NCBI GenBank assembly: GCA_023212725.1
Contig: JALBYF010000060.1
Location: forward strand, 49,476-113,475
Direction: 5' to 3'
DNA: 64,000 nucleotides
Source: Tranzscheliella williamsii
Taxonomy: Eukaryota; Basidiomycota; Ustilaginomycetes; Ustilaginales; Ustilaginaceae
Below are positions 22,101 to 30,302 of this stretch, piece after piece. The translations under genes and the position numbers were made by a program. Each line of letters begins with the position of its first letter. The first letter of the stretch is position 1. Below the pieces are notes generated by a model. That model was given only the letters and a program-made list of their open reading frames with translations, ran no database searches and had not been told where the DNA came from.

Positions 22101-22341
22101 CAGTGTCGAGGCAGGCCGCCGCCAGCTGTACGCCGACCGTCTCGCGGTCCAGAAGCAGATGCGCCTCGTCCACGACCTCCTCCACAAGGCCGCTGCCACC
22201 CCGGCCGCCGTCGCGCAGCACGACCTCCTCCGCGCTTCCAGCGCCGCCAACGGCCTCCCCCAGCAAGGCCCCGTCGTGCGCGAGGCACACCTCCCCACCT
22301 CCACCGCCCCCCCCTCCGGCCACTTCGCCCAGATTGGCTAG
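19168..22341 (+). CDS. SWI3/RSC8-type (SMARCC) chromatin-remodelling subunit
   Basis: This is a core scaffold subunit of SWI/SNF- or RSC-type nucleosome remodellers in the nucleus. The protein has 1057 residues and one exon. Domains in order: an N-terminal SMARCC/BRCT-like region (about 180-300, VHVWYRPDSYDTW); a SWIRM domain (about 467-582, starting IIPSYSTWFDM, with SIYKDYRDFMINTYRLNP); a ZZ-type zinc finger (about 664-711, CDTCGTDC and LCPSCY); a SANT domain (about 730-781, DDWTDAETLRLLEGLEMF); and a C-terminal coiled coil (about 925-1006). An acidic, Lys-rich linker follows SANT. Whether it serves SWI/SNF, RSC or both cannot be told from one gene. The last 300 coding bases are strongly C-rich. 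It converges with the PhoD-like gene 196 bases away. Confidence 0.95.
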   Translation: MSTLNLTGHPDPNLKSDPVLLQALESYLEPITQALVQQGIDQASIPSISTPLSATDLATLVYDLQSFQEEALGLNAPRPADPSAEDASSQHPIRIPADLFLPTSSQQSTSIVDADQSPLKLLLQEALSFLAGKGQSSWNFTDPSRKSENVQLIAHLRQQLLKAGALEQPVVAAPPALTEAEVDSLKLMAQQLQCTWSDDASSATHLLVPSDPTPPSSPKLGEPSSSSSEEYFRTIAARSGRALVHVWYRPDSYDTWLPAADFADPDPAPEKRLPWKVGTKWLRDSLRYNEWMNPEDYELEEAAPETAADTEAAESTEAVAAKKSKKRGLPEEITDAPSATTAESNSKRIKLLVAARPVGAVPIDLSGAQPIPGKKYENEPVPSGVLGNLPSDSGEIAEPTGEPLPVRAANDEDATMADADKQKVEAVDEPTEADNVAGTVQPDTAAVEQQRIRAEEIAKKYLAAQTQEVIIPSYSTWFDMATINPIEKRSLPEFFNNKNRSKTPSIYKDYRDFMINTYRLNPSEYLTFTACRRNLAGDVCAIMRVHAFLEQWGLINYQIDPETRPATLGPPFTGHFRVLVDTPRGLQPLHPGTRLNIPSSGTASDEATAAEAAAADKAEANLELRKTIFQSTLKGSRPVDLAEANSLVAQADAALAAGAGGAPRYTCDTCGTDCTRVRYHSIKAKDYSLCPSCYLEGRFPSSMYSGDFVRMEDTVFKQSGSLSGGASGTQDDWTDAETLRLLEGLEMFDDDWSAVANHVKTRSREQCITRFIQLPIEDGFLNGATQADLGPLQYARRDQGDKAGRPIVPFAQADNPVMSVVAFLASAVNPAVAAAAAQSALGELTENLRKRAKKQKDGEAGEAAAETEESGKGDDMEVDGEVKRDEDKAETEVALVDAGGEMPGKAEGKPGGAPRNAVERAAAIALGAAAAKAHVLASFEERECQRLVGQVIEAQLRKLELKMAQFEQLESLLEAERRSVEAGRRQLYADRLAVQKQMRLVHDLLHKAAATPAAVAQHDLLRASSAANGLPQQGPVVREAHLPTSTAPPSGHFAQIG

Positions 22342-22537
22342 CCCACAACCCTCCCCCAACCTCCCCCGCTGCGCCGTGTATGATCGTGTATCTCTAACTG
22401 TGTCAGACTGGTAGACCCGTGTGGCGCTCAGACGTACATGTGTGGGGCGCATTATGCAGGCGGAGACGCACGGACAGGACGGCAGGGTCGCGGCTAGACG
22501 GGGGGTGAGATTCCGTGGTGGTACAGGGGTATCGGTG

Positions 22538-25021
22538 CTAGCGGGGGAAGAACGCGTCGAGGCGGAAGCCGAGCGAGTGGAGGAGGGTGCGTACGAGGCC
22601 ACCGATGCGGCCGTGGTGTTTGCGGAGGGACTTGGCGATGTAGGTGGCGTGCCAGTGGGGGGTGCCGTCGACGAGGAGGGTGATGCGGAGGCGGGGGTGG
22701 TAGGGGTCGCGGGTGTCTACTTCGAACTCGGACCACTTGTGGTTGCCGTCGGGGATGTACTTGAGCAGGCGGTCGATGGGGGGCGAGCGCGCGTGGGGCT
22801 GGGCGAGCGTGCGGACGGGGAGGTAGAACATGCTCAGCGGACTGGTGCTGAACTCGGTCACCGTTTCGTGCACGCTGACGGCGGCAAACTCGTGGCGGTC
22901 GCCGCTGAGCACAATCACGTTGGGCACCCAGCGCAGCACCTCGGCCACCTCGCGCCGCTCCGTGTCATACGCCGCCCAGCCATCCCGCTGCCCGTCGACA
23001 TCCAGCTCACCGCCCCAGAGCGTGTTGAACGGCACCGAGCTCACCACAAACTTGAAGACCACCGTCTCGTTGACCACCGCCAGCCACTGGTAGAGCGCCT
23101 GCTTCTGCTCCCATCCCAGCATCGTCTTGTCTTGGTCGTCCGGCGCCGAAGCGTGCGTGCGGTGTCGCCGCGTGTCCAGGACAAAGAACGCGGCGCTCTC
23201 GCCGTACTGAAACGTATAGTAGTTCTCGCCCGCCTCGAGCGCGTCAGGGTTGGCGTCGCCGACGTACTCCTTCCACGCCGTGTTGGCCGGCGCAAACGCG
23301 GCGAGCTCGGCGCCGTTCTCGTCCAACCCGGACCAGTTGTTGACCACCTCGTGGTCGTCGTAGATGCCGATCACGGGCACGTGCTGGAAGAAGCGGCGGA
23401 AGCTGTGCGAGGCAAAGAGGTTGCGGTACAGCTTACGGTAGGCGCTCGTGTGCGGGCCGCCGTAGCGGGGCACGTCAGCATAGATGAGGTCGCCGAGCTG
23501 CAGCAGAAAGCGCAGCGAGGGGTGCTGCTCGCGCCCGGCGACCGCGCGCTGGTAAAGGAGGTCGAAGCCGCGAATGCGGTTGCGTTGCGTTACGCCGCCC
23601 GCCTCGGTGCCAATCCCGGCGAGCTTGAGCAGCCAGTTCCAGCCCCAGAACTGCGCGGGATGGTAGGGAAAGTCCGGCTTGACGCACGACGTCGAGGCAA
23701 ACGTAAAGTGGTTGGGGTCTTCGAGTGGATTCGGATCGTCATCGCGCACCGGCTCGGCCAGGTCGATCTGGCGCGAGCCGAGGCTCTTGGCCTGCATGTA
23801 CGAGCTGAGGCGCGGATCGGGCCAGGTGGTGAAGAAGTTGCGCTTGCTGATCGAGTCGCTAACGAGAAACTTCTCCACGATCCTCACCTCGTCCGAGTGC
23901 TCGAGCGGCTCGGGTGTAAAGTGCGAGAGTGCCCACTCGTACGTGGTCGAGGGCCACAGATCCTCGACAAGAGCGGTGGCCGTCCAGTCGTTCTCGGGAC
24001 GGAGTGTGACGAGAGGACCGTTCAACCAGAGGTTTTCGGGGCTGGTGTGGTAGTTTTTGCCATAGGCTCGCGAGGTTTTGCGGAAAGCATCGTCTTCTTC
24101 GGTCTGGTTCAAAGCGCGACGATACTTGACCAGCAGTTCGACCGCCTCGGGCTGAGATGCGGAACGGGCGCCGTTGAGTGAGGTGTCCGCGGCAAGGCTG
24201 TCGAACGTGTTGGAAGGCGAAACGAGCGAGGAGACGTTTGCAGGGCTGGCGAGCTGAGGGGGCGGGTAGCGAATGTGGACCTTGGCAAAAGTGGGACCGA
24301 GCGCGCCGGTTCTAGCGAATGCCAGGTTGTATTCCCAATGGGAGGGGTAGAGGTACGGCGAGAGAAAGCTGTCCAGGAAGAGGGCAAGAACAAGAGTGTG
24401 AGCGGCCATGTTGTAGAAGTTGACGCGTGTGGACCTTGTCGAGGTGCCGAAGAGAAGCGCCTTGAGGGCATCCAGAGCCGAGAGGCTACGAAGCTGTCGA
24501 GCCTGCAGCGGCTTTGCTTGTTCACCGGCGTCGGCAGCCGGTGGCTTGGCACCTTTGGCGACGTCAGCATACGAAACGGTAGAACTGGTAGAGCTGGGAG
24601 TTCCATTCGGCTTGGGGGTATTCTGCAAAGCCTTGGTGGTGGACTTGGGGCTAAGCTTGGAGTCGGTGACCTGTATGGTGTCAGCCAGCTGCTGGAGGTT
24701 GCGAGCAGCAGCCTGCTGGGTAGCAGTGTCGTGGCGCACAAGATAGCTGGAGATGGCGGAGCGGATGGCCCAGTCGCGGTAGAGGGAAGTTAGCAGGTAG
24801 ACGAGGTAGAGCGCAGGGATGACGGGATGCACCAGCGACGTGGGAATCCATCGCAGAAAGACATAGACCAGCGCTTTAAAGAGGAGCGATGAAATGGACT
24901 GGACCAAGGCCAGCAGACCGCCAGACGGCATGGAGAAGGGCAGCAGGTCGGGCTGGGCATTCGGAAGGGCGTGGGTACCCTGTGCATCCGGCATGACGCC
25001 AGCAGCTCTCTTGTTCGGCAT
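22538..25021 (-). CDS. PhoD-like metallophosphatase with N-terminal membrane segments
   Basis: The protein has 827 residues from the first in-frame ATG at 25021; the open frame continues to 25114, but only with a GTG codon. Two hydrophobic stretches near the N-terminus (HPVIPALYLVYLLTSLY and AAHTLVLALFLDSFL) suggest membrane anchoring. The C-terminal half carries PhoD-type metal ligands in order: LQLGDLIYADV (about 505), GIYDDHEVVNNW (about 555) and VLSGDRHEF (about 704). PhoD enzymes hydrolyse phosphomonoesters or phosphodiesters using Fe/Ca ions. Fungal members are poorly characterised, so substrate and compartment are unknown here; a secretory or vacuolar membrane location is my inference. 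A Ser/Thr/Ala-rich linker of about 100 residues separates the two membrane segments. It is divergent from HIS7. Confidence 0.85.
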   Translation of the reverse strand: MPNKRAAGVMPDAQGTHALPNAQPDLLPFSMPSGGLLALVQSISSLLFKALVYVFLRWIPTSLVHPVIPALYLVYLLTSLYRDWAIRSAISSYLVRHDTATQQAAARNLQQLADTIQVTDSKLSPKSTTKALQNTPKPNGTPSSTSSTVSYADVAKGAKPPAADAGEQAKPLQARQLRSLSALDALKALLFGTSTRSTRVNFYNMAAHTLVLALFLDSFLSPYLYPSHWEYNLAFARTGALGPTFAKVHIRYPPPQLASPANVSSLVSPSNTFDSLAADTSLNGARSASQPEAVELLVKYRRALNQTEEDDAFRKTSRAYGKNYHTSPENLWLNGPLVTLRPENDWTATALVEDLWPSTTYEWALSHFTPEPLEHSDEVRIVEKFLVSDSISKRNFFTTWPDPRLSSYMQAKSLGSRQIDLAEPVRDDDPNPLEDPNHFTFASTSCVKPDFPYHPAQFWGWNWLLKLAGIGTEAGGVTQRNRIRGFDLLYQRAVAGREQHPSLRFLLQLGDLIYADVPRYGGPHTSAYRKLYRNLFASHSFRRFFQHVPVIGIYDDHEVVNNWSGLDENGAELAAFAPANTAWKEYVGDANPDALEAGENYYTFQYGESAAFFVLDTRRHRTHASAPDDQDKTMLGWEQKQALYQWLAVVNETVVFKFVVSSVPFNTLWGGELDVDGQRDGWAAYDTERREVAEVLRWVPNVIVLSGDRHEFAAVSVHETVTEFSTSPLSMFYLPVRTLAQPHARSPPIDRLLKYIPDGNHKWSEFEVDTRDPYHPRLRITLLVDGTPHWHATYIAKSLRKHHGRIGGLVRTLLHSLGFRLDAFFPR

Positions 25022-25656
25022 GACAACCAGAAGACTCGCAGAGGAACAGGAGTCGCGGACGAGAAGATCTCGAGCGGGGAGGCGTTGGTTGCTGGAGGTA
25101 GTAAAGATTGTCACGGACTGACGGCTTTGAGAAGCTTCAAACGGTTAAGCGTACCAAAAGCAAAGCCACCATACGTGAAGGCGAACCGTACGTGAAGGCG
25201 AATACAAATGGATAACCAATTCGCGGTGACGATGAATAATACTCTGACATCCAAGGCGAGGGCAACGCAGTGCGTCATAGTCATCATCAAGAATGTCCGC
25301 GATTATATTGTACCTAGCTTATCCCTGCCAAATAGCCACAGTAGTCGGTCTCATTAATAATGTGCAGCGCGAGCATTCAGTAGATCTTGGCCCGATCGCG
25401 AGGACAGTCGCTAATCCAAGAACAGAGATTTGACTCACTCGTGCGAAAGGCTCTTGGCGGACGGCTATCTAACATTGGATGGAAGAAATCCGAGGTTGAT
25501 AAGATTGTGCGCTTTGGAGTCACCTTTGTTGATCAGAATTCTGATGGAAGTGAATCCACTGACTCTCATACTGAGGCCACCTGTTTGCCACTCTATCACC
25601 ACCCCACAGCACCCGTCTTTGCGTCTCTGCAGTACCTGCACCAGACCACGCCCGCC
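25022..25656. promoter_or_regulatory. Divergent promoter region of PhoD-like gene and HIS7
   Basis: The region is 635 bases and less GC-rich than the flanking genes. It contains a Gcn4-type site at 25431-25437. The HIS7 frame stays open upstream to 25387 without an ATG, so that part is most likely untranslated leader. Confidence 0.6.
25431..25437. promoter_or_regulatory. Gcn4/CPC1-type element TGACTCA upstream of HIS7
   Basis: TGACTCA is the core of the general amino-acid-control element bound by bZIP factors of the Gcn4/CPC1 class. It sits 220 bases upstream of the HIS7 start, a typical distance for histidine genes in fungi. The match to the seven-base core is exact; activity is inferred. 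Confidence 0.6.
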
Positions 25657-27480
25657 ATGCTCTATCTGCTCGACTATGGCGCTGGCAATGTGCGCAGTCT
25701 AGCCAACTCCATCACCAAGCTAGGCTACGAGTTCAAGTGGGTCCAGTCTCCTGAGGATCTCAAGAAGGCAGACAAGCTCATCTTCCCCGGCGTTGGCGCC
25801 TTTGGCTCCGCCATGCAGTCCATCCGCGACAAGGGGTATGCCGAGCCGCTGCGCGAGTACATTGCCTCCGGAAGGCCTTTCATGGGCATCTGTATCGGCC
25901 TCCAGACTCTCTTTGAAGGCTCCACCGAAGCGCCTGGCGTCCAAGGCCTCGGCATCGTCCCGGGCATCATCTCCAAGTTCTCGCCCGAGGAGCCTGGCAC
26001 CAGCAAGTCGGTACCTCAGATGGGCTGGAATACAGCCCGGGTTGTAAAGACCCGCAACGATGACGGCGATCAGGACGCTGTCAAGTACGGCTTCCCTGAT
26101 CCCGCCTCGAGCGAACAGAGCCACTATTACTTTGTCCACTCCTACCGCGCATCGTATGACCCTGCCCAGCACGCAGACTGGGTGCTCACCACCACTCAGT
26201 ACGGCTCCGAAGTTTTCCTCTCGTCCATTCAGAGGCGCAATGTCTTTGCCACCCAATTCCACCCGGAGAAGAGCGGGCGCGCCGGCCTCGAGCTGCTGCG
26301 TGCCTGGCTGAGCCAGGAGGGCACTATTGCGCCGAGTAAGGAGCGTCTGCTGCTCGATCCCGTCCAGGTCGCCCAGCCGCAGCTGCGCGATGGCCTCACC
26401 AAGCGCATTGTTGCCTGTCTCGACGTGCGCAGCAACGACGACGGCGACCTGGTCGTCACCAAGGGCGAGTCCTACGACGTGCGCGAAACCGCCGAGCCGG
26501 CAACAGAGACGTCCGCCTCGACCGTCGACGCTGCCAAGCGCAAGGTGCGCAATCTGGGCAAGCCGGTGGATCTCGCGCTCCGCTACTACCTCGAGGGCGC
26601 CGACGAGATTACCTTTCTCAACATCACCTCGTTCCGCTCGTGCGCGTTGCGCGACCAGCCCATGCTCAGCCTGCTCGAAGCCGCCGCCTCCAAGATCTTT
26701 GTTCCTCTCACCATCGGCGGCGGCATCAAGGACACCGTCGATCCCGACGGCACGCCGCGGCTCGCCAAGGAGGTCGCCGACGCCTACTTCCGCGCCGGTG
26801 CCGACAAGGTCTCGATTGGATCCGAGGCGGTGTATGCGGTCGAGGAGCTCTTTGCGCGGGCCAAGGAGGCGGGGGAGGAGGGGGAGGATCCGGCGCGGTT
26901 TAGCGATGCGTGTTTGACGGGGCGGACGGCGATCGAGACGATTTCGGCGGGGTATGGGGCGCAGGCGGTGGTGGTGTCGATCGATCCGCGGCGGGTGTAC
27001 GTTGAGGCGGCTGCGGACGCGGGGGTGCACGCGGCGGGAGTGGTGGAGGGGGTGGGGGAGGAGGCGGGGCGGCGATGGTGGTATCGCTGCACGGTGCGCG
27101 GCGGACGCGAGGACCGCGATGTGGACGTGGTCCAGCTCGCGCGCGGCGTCCAGCGCCTCGGCGCCGGCGAGCTCCTGCTGAACAGCATCGACCGCGACGG
27201 CTCGCACCGCGGCTTCGACCGCCAGCTCCTCGACCTCGTTCGTGCCGCCGTACACATCCCCGTCATCGCCTCCTCCGGCGCAGGCGCCCCGCACCACTTC
27301 GCAGACGTCTTCACCCCCTCCCCATCCAACCCCTCCACCGTCGAGGCCGCCCTCGCCGCCGGCATCTTCCACCGCAAACAGTGCTCCATCGCCGACGTCA
27401 AGTCCCACCTCCTCGCAGCAGGCTTTCCCGTCCGCAGTGAGGACGTCGGGGGCGGCGCCGGCGCCATCGCCCGCCAGTAG
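25657..27480 (+). CDS. HIS7: Imidazole glycerol phosphate synthase HisH-HisF fusion
   Basis: This bifunctional enzyme releases ammonia from glutamine (HisH half) and channels it to the cyclase (HisF half), yielding imidazole glycerol phosphate and AICAR, a step shared by histidine and purine metabolism. The product has 607 residues from ATG 25657, where MLYLLDYGAGNVRSL starts the HisH fold. The glutaminase triad is Cys79 (GICIGLQ), His202 and Glu204 (FHPEKSG). The HisF catalytic aspartates are Asp256 (ACLDVR) and Asp443 (SIDPRRV). The phosphate-binding loops TIGGGI and IDRDGS are present. The frame is open for 90 codons upstream but has no earlier ATG. AICAR links it to ADE12 only by pathway, not by operon. 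Codon composition turns G-rich at about 26.87-27.08 kb, then very C-rich to the stop. Confidence 0.97.
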   Translation: MLYLLDYGAGNVRSLANSITKLGYEFKWVQSPEDLKKADKLIFPGVGAFGSAMQSIRDKGYAEPLREYIASGRPFMGICIGLQTLFEGSTEAPGVQGLGIVPGIISKFSPEEPGTSKSVPQMGWNTARVVKTRNDDGDQDAVKYGFPDPASSEQSHYYFVHSYRASYDPAQHADWVLTTTQYGSEVFLSSIQRRNVFATQFHPEKSGRAGLELLRAWLSQEGTIAPSKERLLLDPVQVAQPQLRDGLTKRIVACLDVRSNDDGDLVVTKGESYDVRETAEPATETSASTVDAAKRKVRNLGKPVDLALRYYLEGADEITFLNITSFRSCALRDQPMLSLLEAAASKIFVPLTIGGGIKDTVDPDGTPRLAKEVADAYFRAGADKVSIGSEAVYAVEELFARAKEAGEEGEDPARFSDACLTGRTAIETISAGYGAQAVVVSIDPRRVYVEAAADAGVHAAGVVEGVGEEAGRRWWYRCTVRGGREDRDVDVVQLARGVQRLGAGELLLNSIDRDGSHRGFDRQLLDLVRAAVHIPVIASSGAGAPHHFADVFTPSPSNPSTVEAALAAGIFHRKQCSIADVKSHLLAAGFPVRSEDVGGGAGAIARQ

Positions 27481-27660
27481 CCCCCTTCCCCCCGCTTTCT
27501 CTCCTTTGGCCCTTACACCCATAACACCCGCACCGGCACTCTCGGGATGCCGTGCACGCATCACACTGCCGTAAGAATCCCGTAGCAATAGACCGATACT
27601 AATACATACAAGTGCAAGCAACTATACCGTGCGTGAGGGGGATAGGGTGGTGAGAGGGAG

Positions 27661-30033
27661 CTAAGAGAGGCCGAGCATGCCGACGCGCTGGTCCATGGCC
27701 TCGTTTTCCTCCTGTTCGAGGGCGGAGAGGGTGGGGGAGGGGGCGTGGTTTGCGGAGATGGAGAGGCCGAGGGCGCCTGAGCCGTACCCTGGGCCTGAGC
27801 CAGCGGCGGGGGAGAGGGAGGGAGGGTGGGGTGGGAAAGCGGGGGTGGGGGTGCAGGGGCGGGAGATGGTGGGGGAGGTCGAGTAGCGCGTATAGTGGTG
27901 GAGGGCGGCGGCGGGCGGGTTGCGCAGGGCCAGGGAGCCGGAGGGCGACGAGGCGGGGAGGAAGAGCGGCGACTGTCCGCCGGCTGCGGCGCCGAGGCTG
28001 ATCGGCGAGACAGCGCGCCGCTTGTACGGCTCGTAGCGCTCCTCGCCGGCCATCTTGCGCTTCGGCAGGCGCGCGCCCACGCCCCCCGCCGCGCCGAACA
28101 GCCGCGGCGACGTCTCGACATCCATCAACCCCACCCCGCCCCCGCCACCACTCCCCGCCCCACCACTCACACCACCGCCGCCCACGCCAAATCCCCCTCC
28201 CCCCGCCGTGCGCCGCAGCATCGCCCGCTCACCTGGATTCCCGCCCGGAGACCACTTGTGCCCTTGACCCTTCTCCCGGAATCCCAGCCAGAGAGACCCC
28301 TTGCGCTTCGACAACGAGCCGCCGCTCGCTCCCAGGCTGGTGGAAGCGGCACCGACCGAATGGCTCGCGCTTCCGCCGCCCGCACCGCCACTGCCAACAG
28401 CAAGCGGAATCCCGCCCGCTTCAGCCTCCATCGCGCCTAGAGGAGAAGGTCCGCCTGCCTGCTCTGACGCGTGGGCTGCTGCCACATCCTGCATCTGACG
28501 AGTGCTGGCCTGTGCAGCTTGTCGATTACGCATGTCGTTCTCCTCGTCCGAGACGGAGCCGTTGCGGGAGTAGTACATCAGCATCTCCTCCTCGTCGGAC
28601 GAGAGGTCGGTGCTGTCGTCGTCGTCGATGCCGTCGGCGGCGAAAACGCCACGGATATCGTCGATCTCCTCGTCCCACATGTACTTCTTTTTAGAGCCGC
28701 CAAAGTGCGAGGTGCCAAAGAAGGGCGACTTGCTCATCTTGCTCGACGAAGCGGTGCTGCCGAAGCGGGGGGTGCGCGGCAGCGTTGCCTCGCCGCCGAG
28801 CCGTTTCTGCAGCTTGGCTTCCGAGGCGATTTCCGAGTCCTCGGGCTTGCTCTCGTCCTGGAGGCTGGCCGCGACGCGCAGCACCGAGGGGTCGCGCGGG
28901 AGGAGGTTGCTGCGGCGTGTCACCGACTTGCGCACGACGTTGGCCGAGAGAAGCGACGACGAGCGCGACCGGTTCCCCGTCCAGGGTGACGCCATGGACT
29001 GCCCGAGCAACGGCGACCCCGCTGCCGGCCTCACCGTCGAAACCTGCGCCGCGCGCTCCCCCGCAGACGAGGAGCTATCCTGTCCCGAGTCTGACGCCGA
29101 CATGCGCGCCACCGCAGGTGCACCTGCTGCGCGGCGGAACGAGGCATTCTGCATAGACGCCGGCGGGGGCGTGCTGGCCGGATGGAAGAAAGACATGGGC
29201 GGGCCCATCGCAGGCGTGCTGGGTCCGGGCAGATCCTCATCCATCTGCATCATCTCATCGTCGCCATCGTCCGCATCATCAATGTTCTGTATCGGCTGCT
29301 TTCCAGCTTTGGCGTCACCCTCGACATCCGGATCATCGCGATCGAGATGGAACGGGGTGATTTCTCGACCGAGCATGCTAGCCCGCCTGTATCGGGCCGG
29401 CGAAGCGATCGCAAACCCGGGCGAGTGCATTCCGGGTCCGCGTCTGAGCAGTGCGGCCGGCGAGCTGACGCTGCTGCTGGACGAAGAGGATGTCGATGCA
29501 CCTTGCGCCGCGGCGAAGGGAGGAGGCCACCCTTCACCAGCGAGGCTTAAGATCGGACGATGAGGTTGCTGTTCGGTTGATGCGTGCCGGGCGTGTCGAA
29601 CAGCGGGGCCCTTGGCAGAGGGCGCGACAAGACCGCCGATGCCGAGACCAGTAGCGTCCGAAGCAAAGCCTAATGCTGTTGCAGCAACTGAGGCATGCCG
29701 CGGTAAAGACTTGGACGGGGAGGTCACGAGCCCTTCTGGCCGCAGAGCCGTCAGCGTCGATGGAGACGAGTTTGTAGGTATAGAGATGGGGTCCGAGGAG
29801 GAGACGCCGTCAAAGTAGGAAGCAGCCGGGCCAGCTTTGCTGGGGCTTTCCACAAGGCCGGAAGTGTTCGGGATGTCGGCCTTAGAGCTGAGGGAGAGGC
29901 CAAAGTCGGTCGACGAGGTTGTAAACGTCTTCAATGGCACTGATGATGGCGGCGCTGAAGGGGACGGGAAGCACGACGGAGACGAAGCAGAGTGGGTAGC
30001 ACTGGAGGTCAAATGGTGTACTCGATGATGCAT
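27661..30033 (-). CDS. Large disordered, Ser/Gly/Pro-rich protein of unknown function
   Basis: The protein has 790 residues from ATG 30033. No catalytic or structured domain is recognisable. Features in order: a Ser/Pro/Ala-rich N-terminal half with a run of seven serines; an acidic patch (NIDDADDGDDEMMQMDEDLPG, about 235-255); a possible short structured core around SKKKYMWDEEIDDIRGVF followed by DDDDSTDLSSDEEEMLMYYSR; a Gly-rich low-complexity block; and a basic, proline-directed motif LPKRKMAGEERYEPYKRRAV-SP that looks like a nuclear signal beside CDK-type sites. Many SP and TP sites suggest phosphorylation. A nuclear regulatory role is inference. The long, uninterrupted frame with neighbour-like codon use makes it a real gene. 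It converges with HIS7; a MITE lies 270 bases upstream of its start. Confidence 0.75.
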   Translation of the reverse strand: MHHRVHHLTSSATHSASSPSCFPSPSAPPSSVPLKTFTTSSTDFGLSLSSKADIPNTSGLVESPSKAGPAASYFDGVSSSDPISIPTNSSPSTLTALRPEGLVTSPSKSLPRHASVAATALGFASDATGLGIGGLVAPSAKGPAVRHARHASTEQQPHRPILSLAGEGWPPPFAAAQGASTSSSSSSSVSSPAALLRRGPGMHSPGFAIASPARYRRASMLGREITPFHLDRDDPDVEGDAKAGKQPIQNIDDADDGDDEMMQMDEDLPGPSTPAMGPPMSFFHPASTPPPASMQNASFRRAAGAPAVARMSASDSGQDSSSSAGERAAQVSTVRPAAGSPLLGQSMASPWTGNRSRSSSLLSANVVRKSVTRRSNLLPRDPSVLRVAASLQDESKPEDSEIASEAKLQKRLGGEATLPRTPRFGSTASSSKMSKSPFFGTSHFGGSKKKYMWDEEIDDIRGVFAADGIDDDDSTDLSSDEEEMLMYYSRNGSVSDEENDMRNRQAAQASTRQMQDVAAAHASEQAGGPSPLGAMEAEAGGIPLAVGSGGAGGGSASHSVGAASTSLGASGGSLSKRKGSLWLGFREKGQGHKWSPGGNPGERAMLRRTAGGGGFGVGGGGVSGGAGSGGGGGVGLMDVETSPRLFGAAGGVGARLPKRKMAGEERYEPYKRRAVSPISLGAAAGGQSPLFLPASSPSGSLALRNPPAAALHHYTRYSTSPTISRPCTPTPAFPPHPPSLSPAAGSGPGYGSGALGLSISANHAPSPTLSALEQEENEAMDQRVGMLGLS

Positions 30034-30198
30034 TCCGACCTCGAGATGAAGGCTGGCGGTACACGTAGGCCTGTCGAGGGCGGTCTGCTCAGGAGACCAT
30101 GCTGGTGCGGTATTTGAGTGTCCAACGCTTGTAGACGCTAGGGAGCGCAGAGTGATAGGCAGTGCAAGGTGTCGTTCACGATGGCTCTAAAGAAGGTA

Positions 30199-30250
30199 TG
30201 ATTCACATGGTGAGGAGGGCCACCTTTAAGGCTCACCTCGGTGTGAATCA
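30199..30250. repeat. Imperfect inverted repeat (hairpin)
   Basis: The left arm TGATTCACATGGTGAG (30199-30214) is matched by the right arm 30232-30250, which reads CTCACC, four extra or changed bases, then TGTGAATCA. The loop is 17 bases. It lies about 50 bases outside the MITE and is not part of its terminal repeats. Confidence 0.7.
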
Positions 30251-30302
30251 CAATGTCCGCACGGACGTTGGAGGACGATCTAACATGATCTATGTTCATT
30301 CA

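Noticed and set aside
22421..24181. 586-codon plus-strand frame opposite the PhoD-like gene
   Set aside because: It is antisense to the intact phosphatase motifs, starts at a non-ATG codon, and has Val/Arg/Gly-rich content typical of a reverse-strand shadow in GC-rich DNA.
25289..25310. CCGCGATTATATTG, similar to 12-13 bases of the MITE end (CCGTGATTATATCAAC)
   Set aside because: The match is too short, breaks before the outermost bases, and no inverted partner was found nearby. It is probably chance in an AT-rich promoter.
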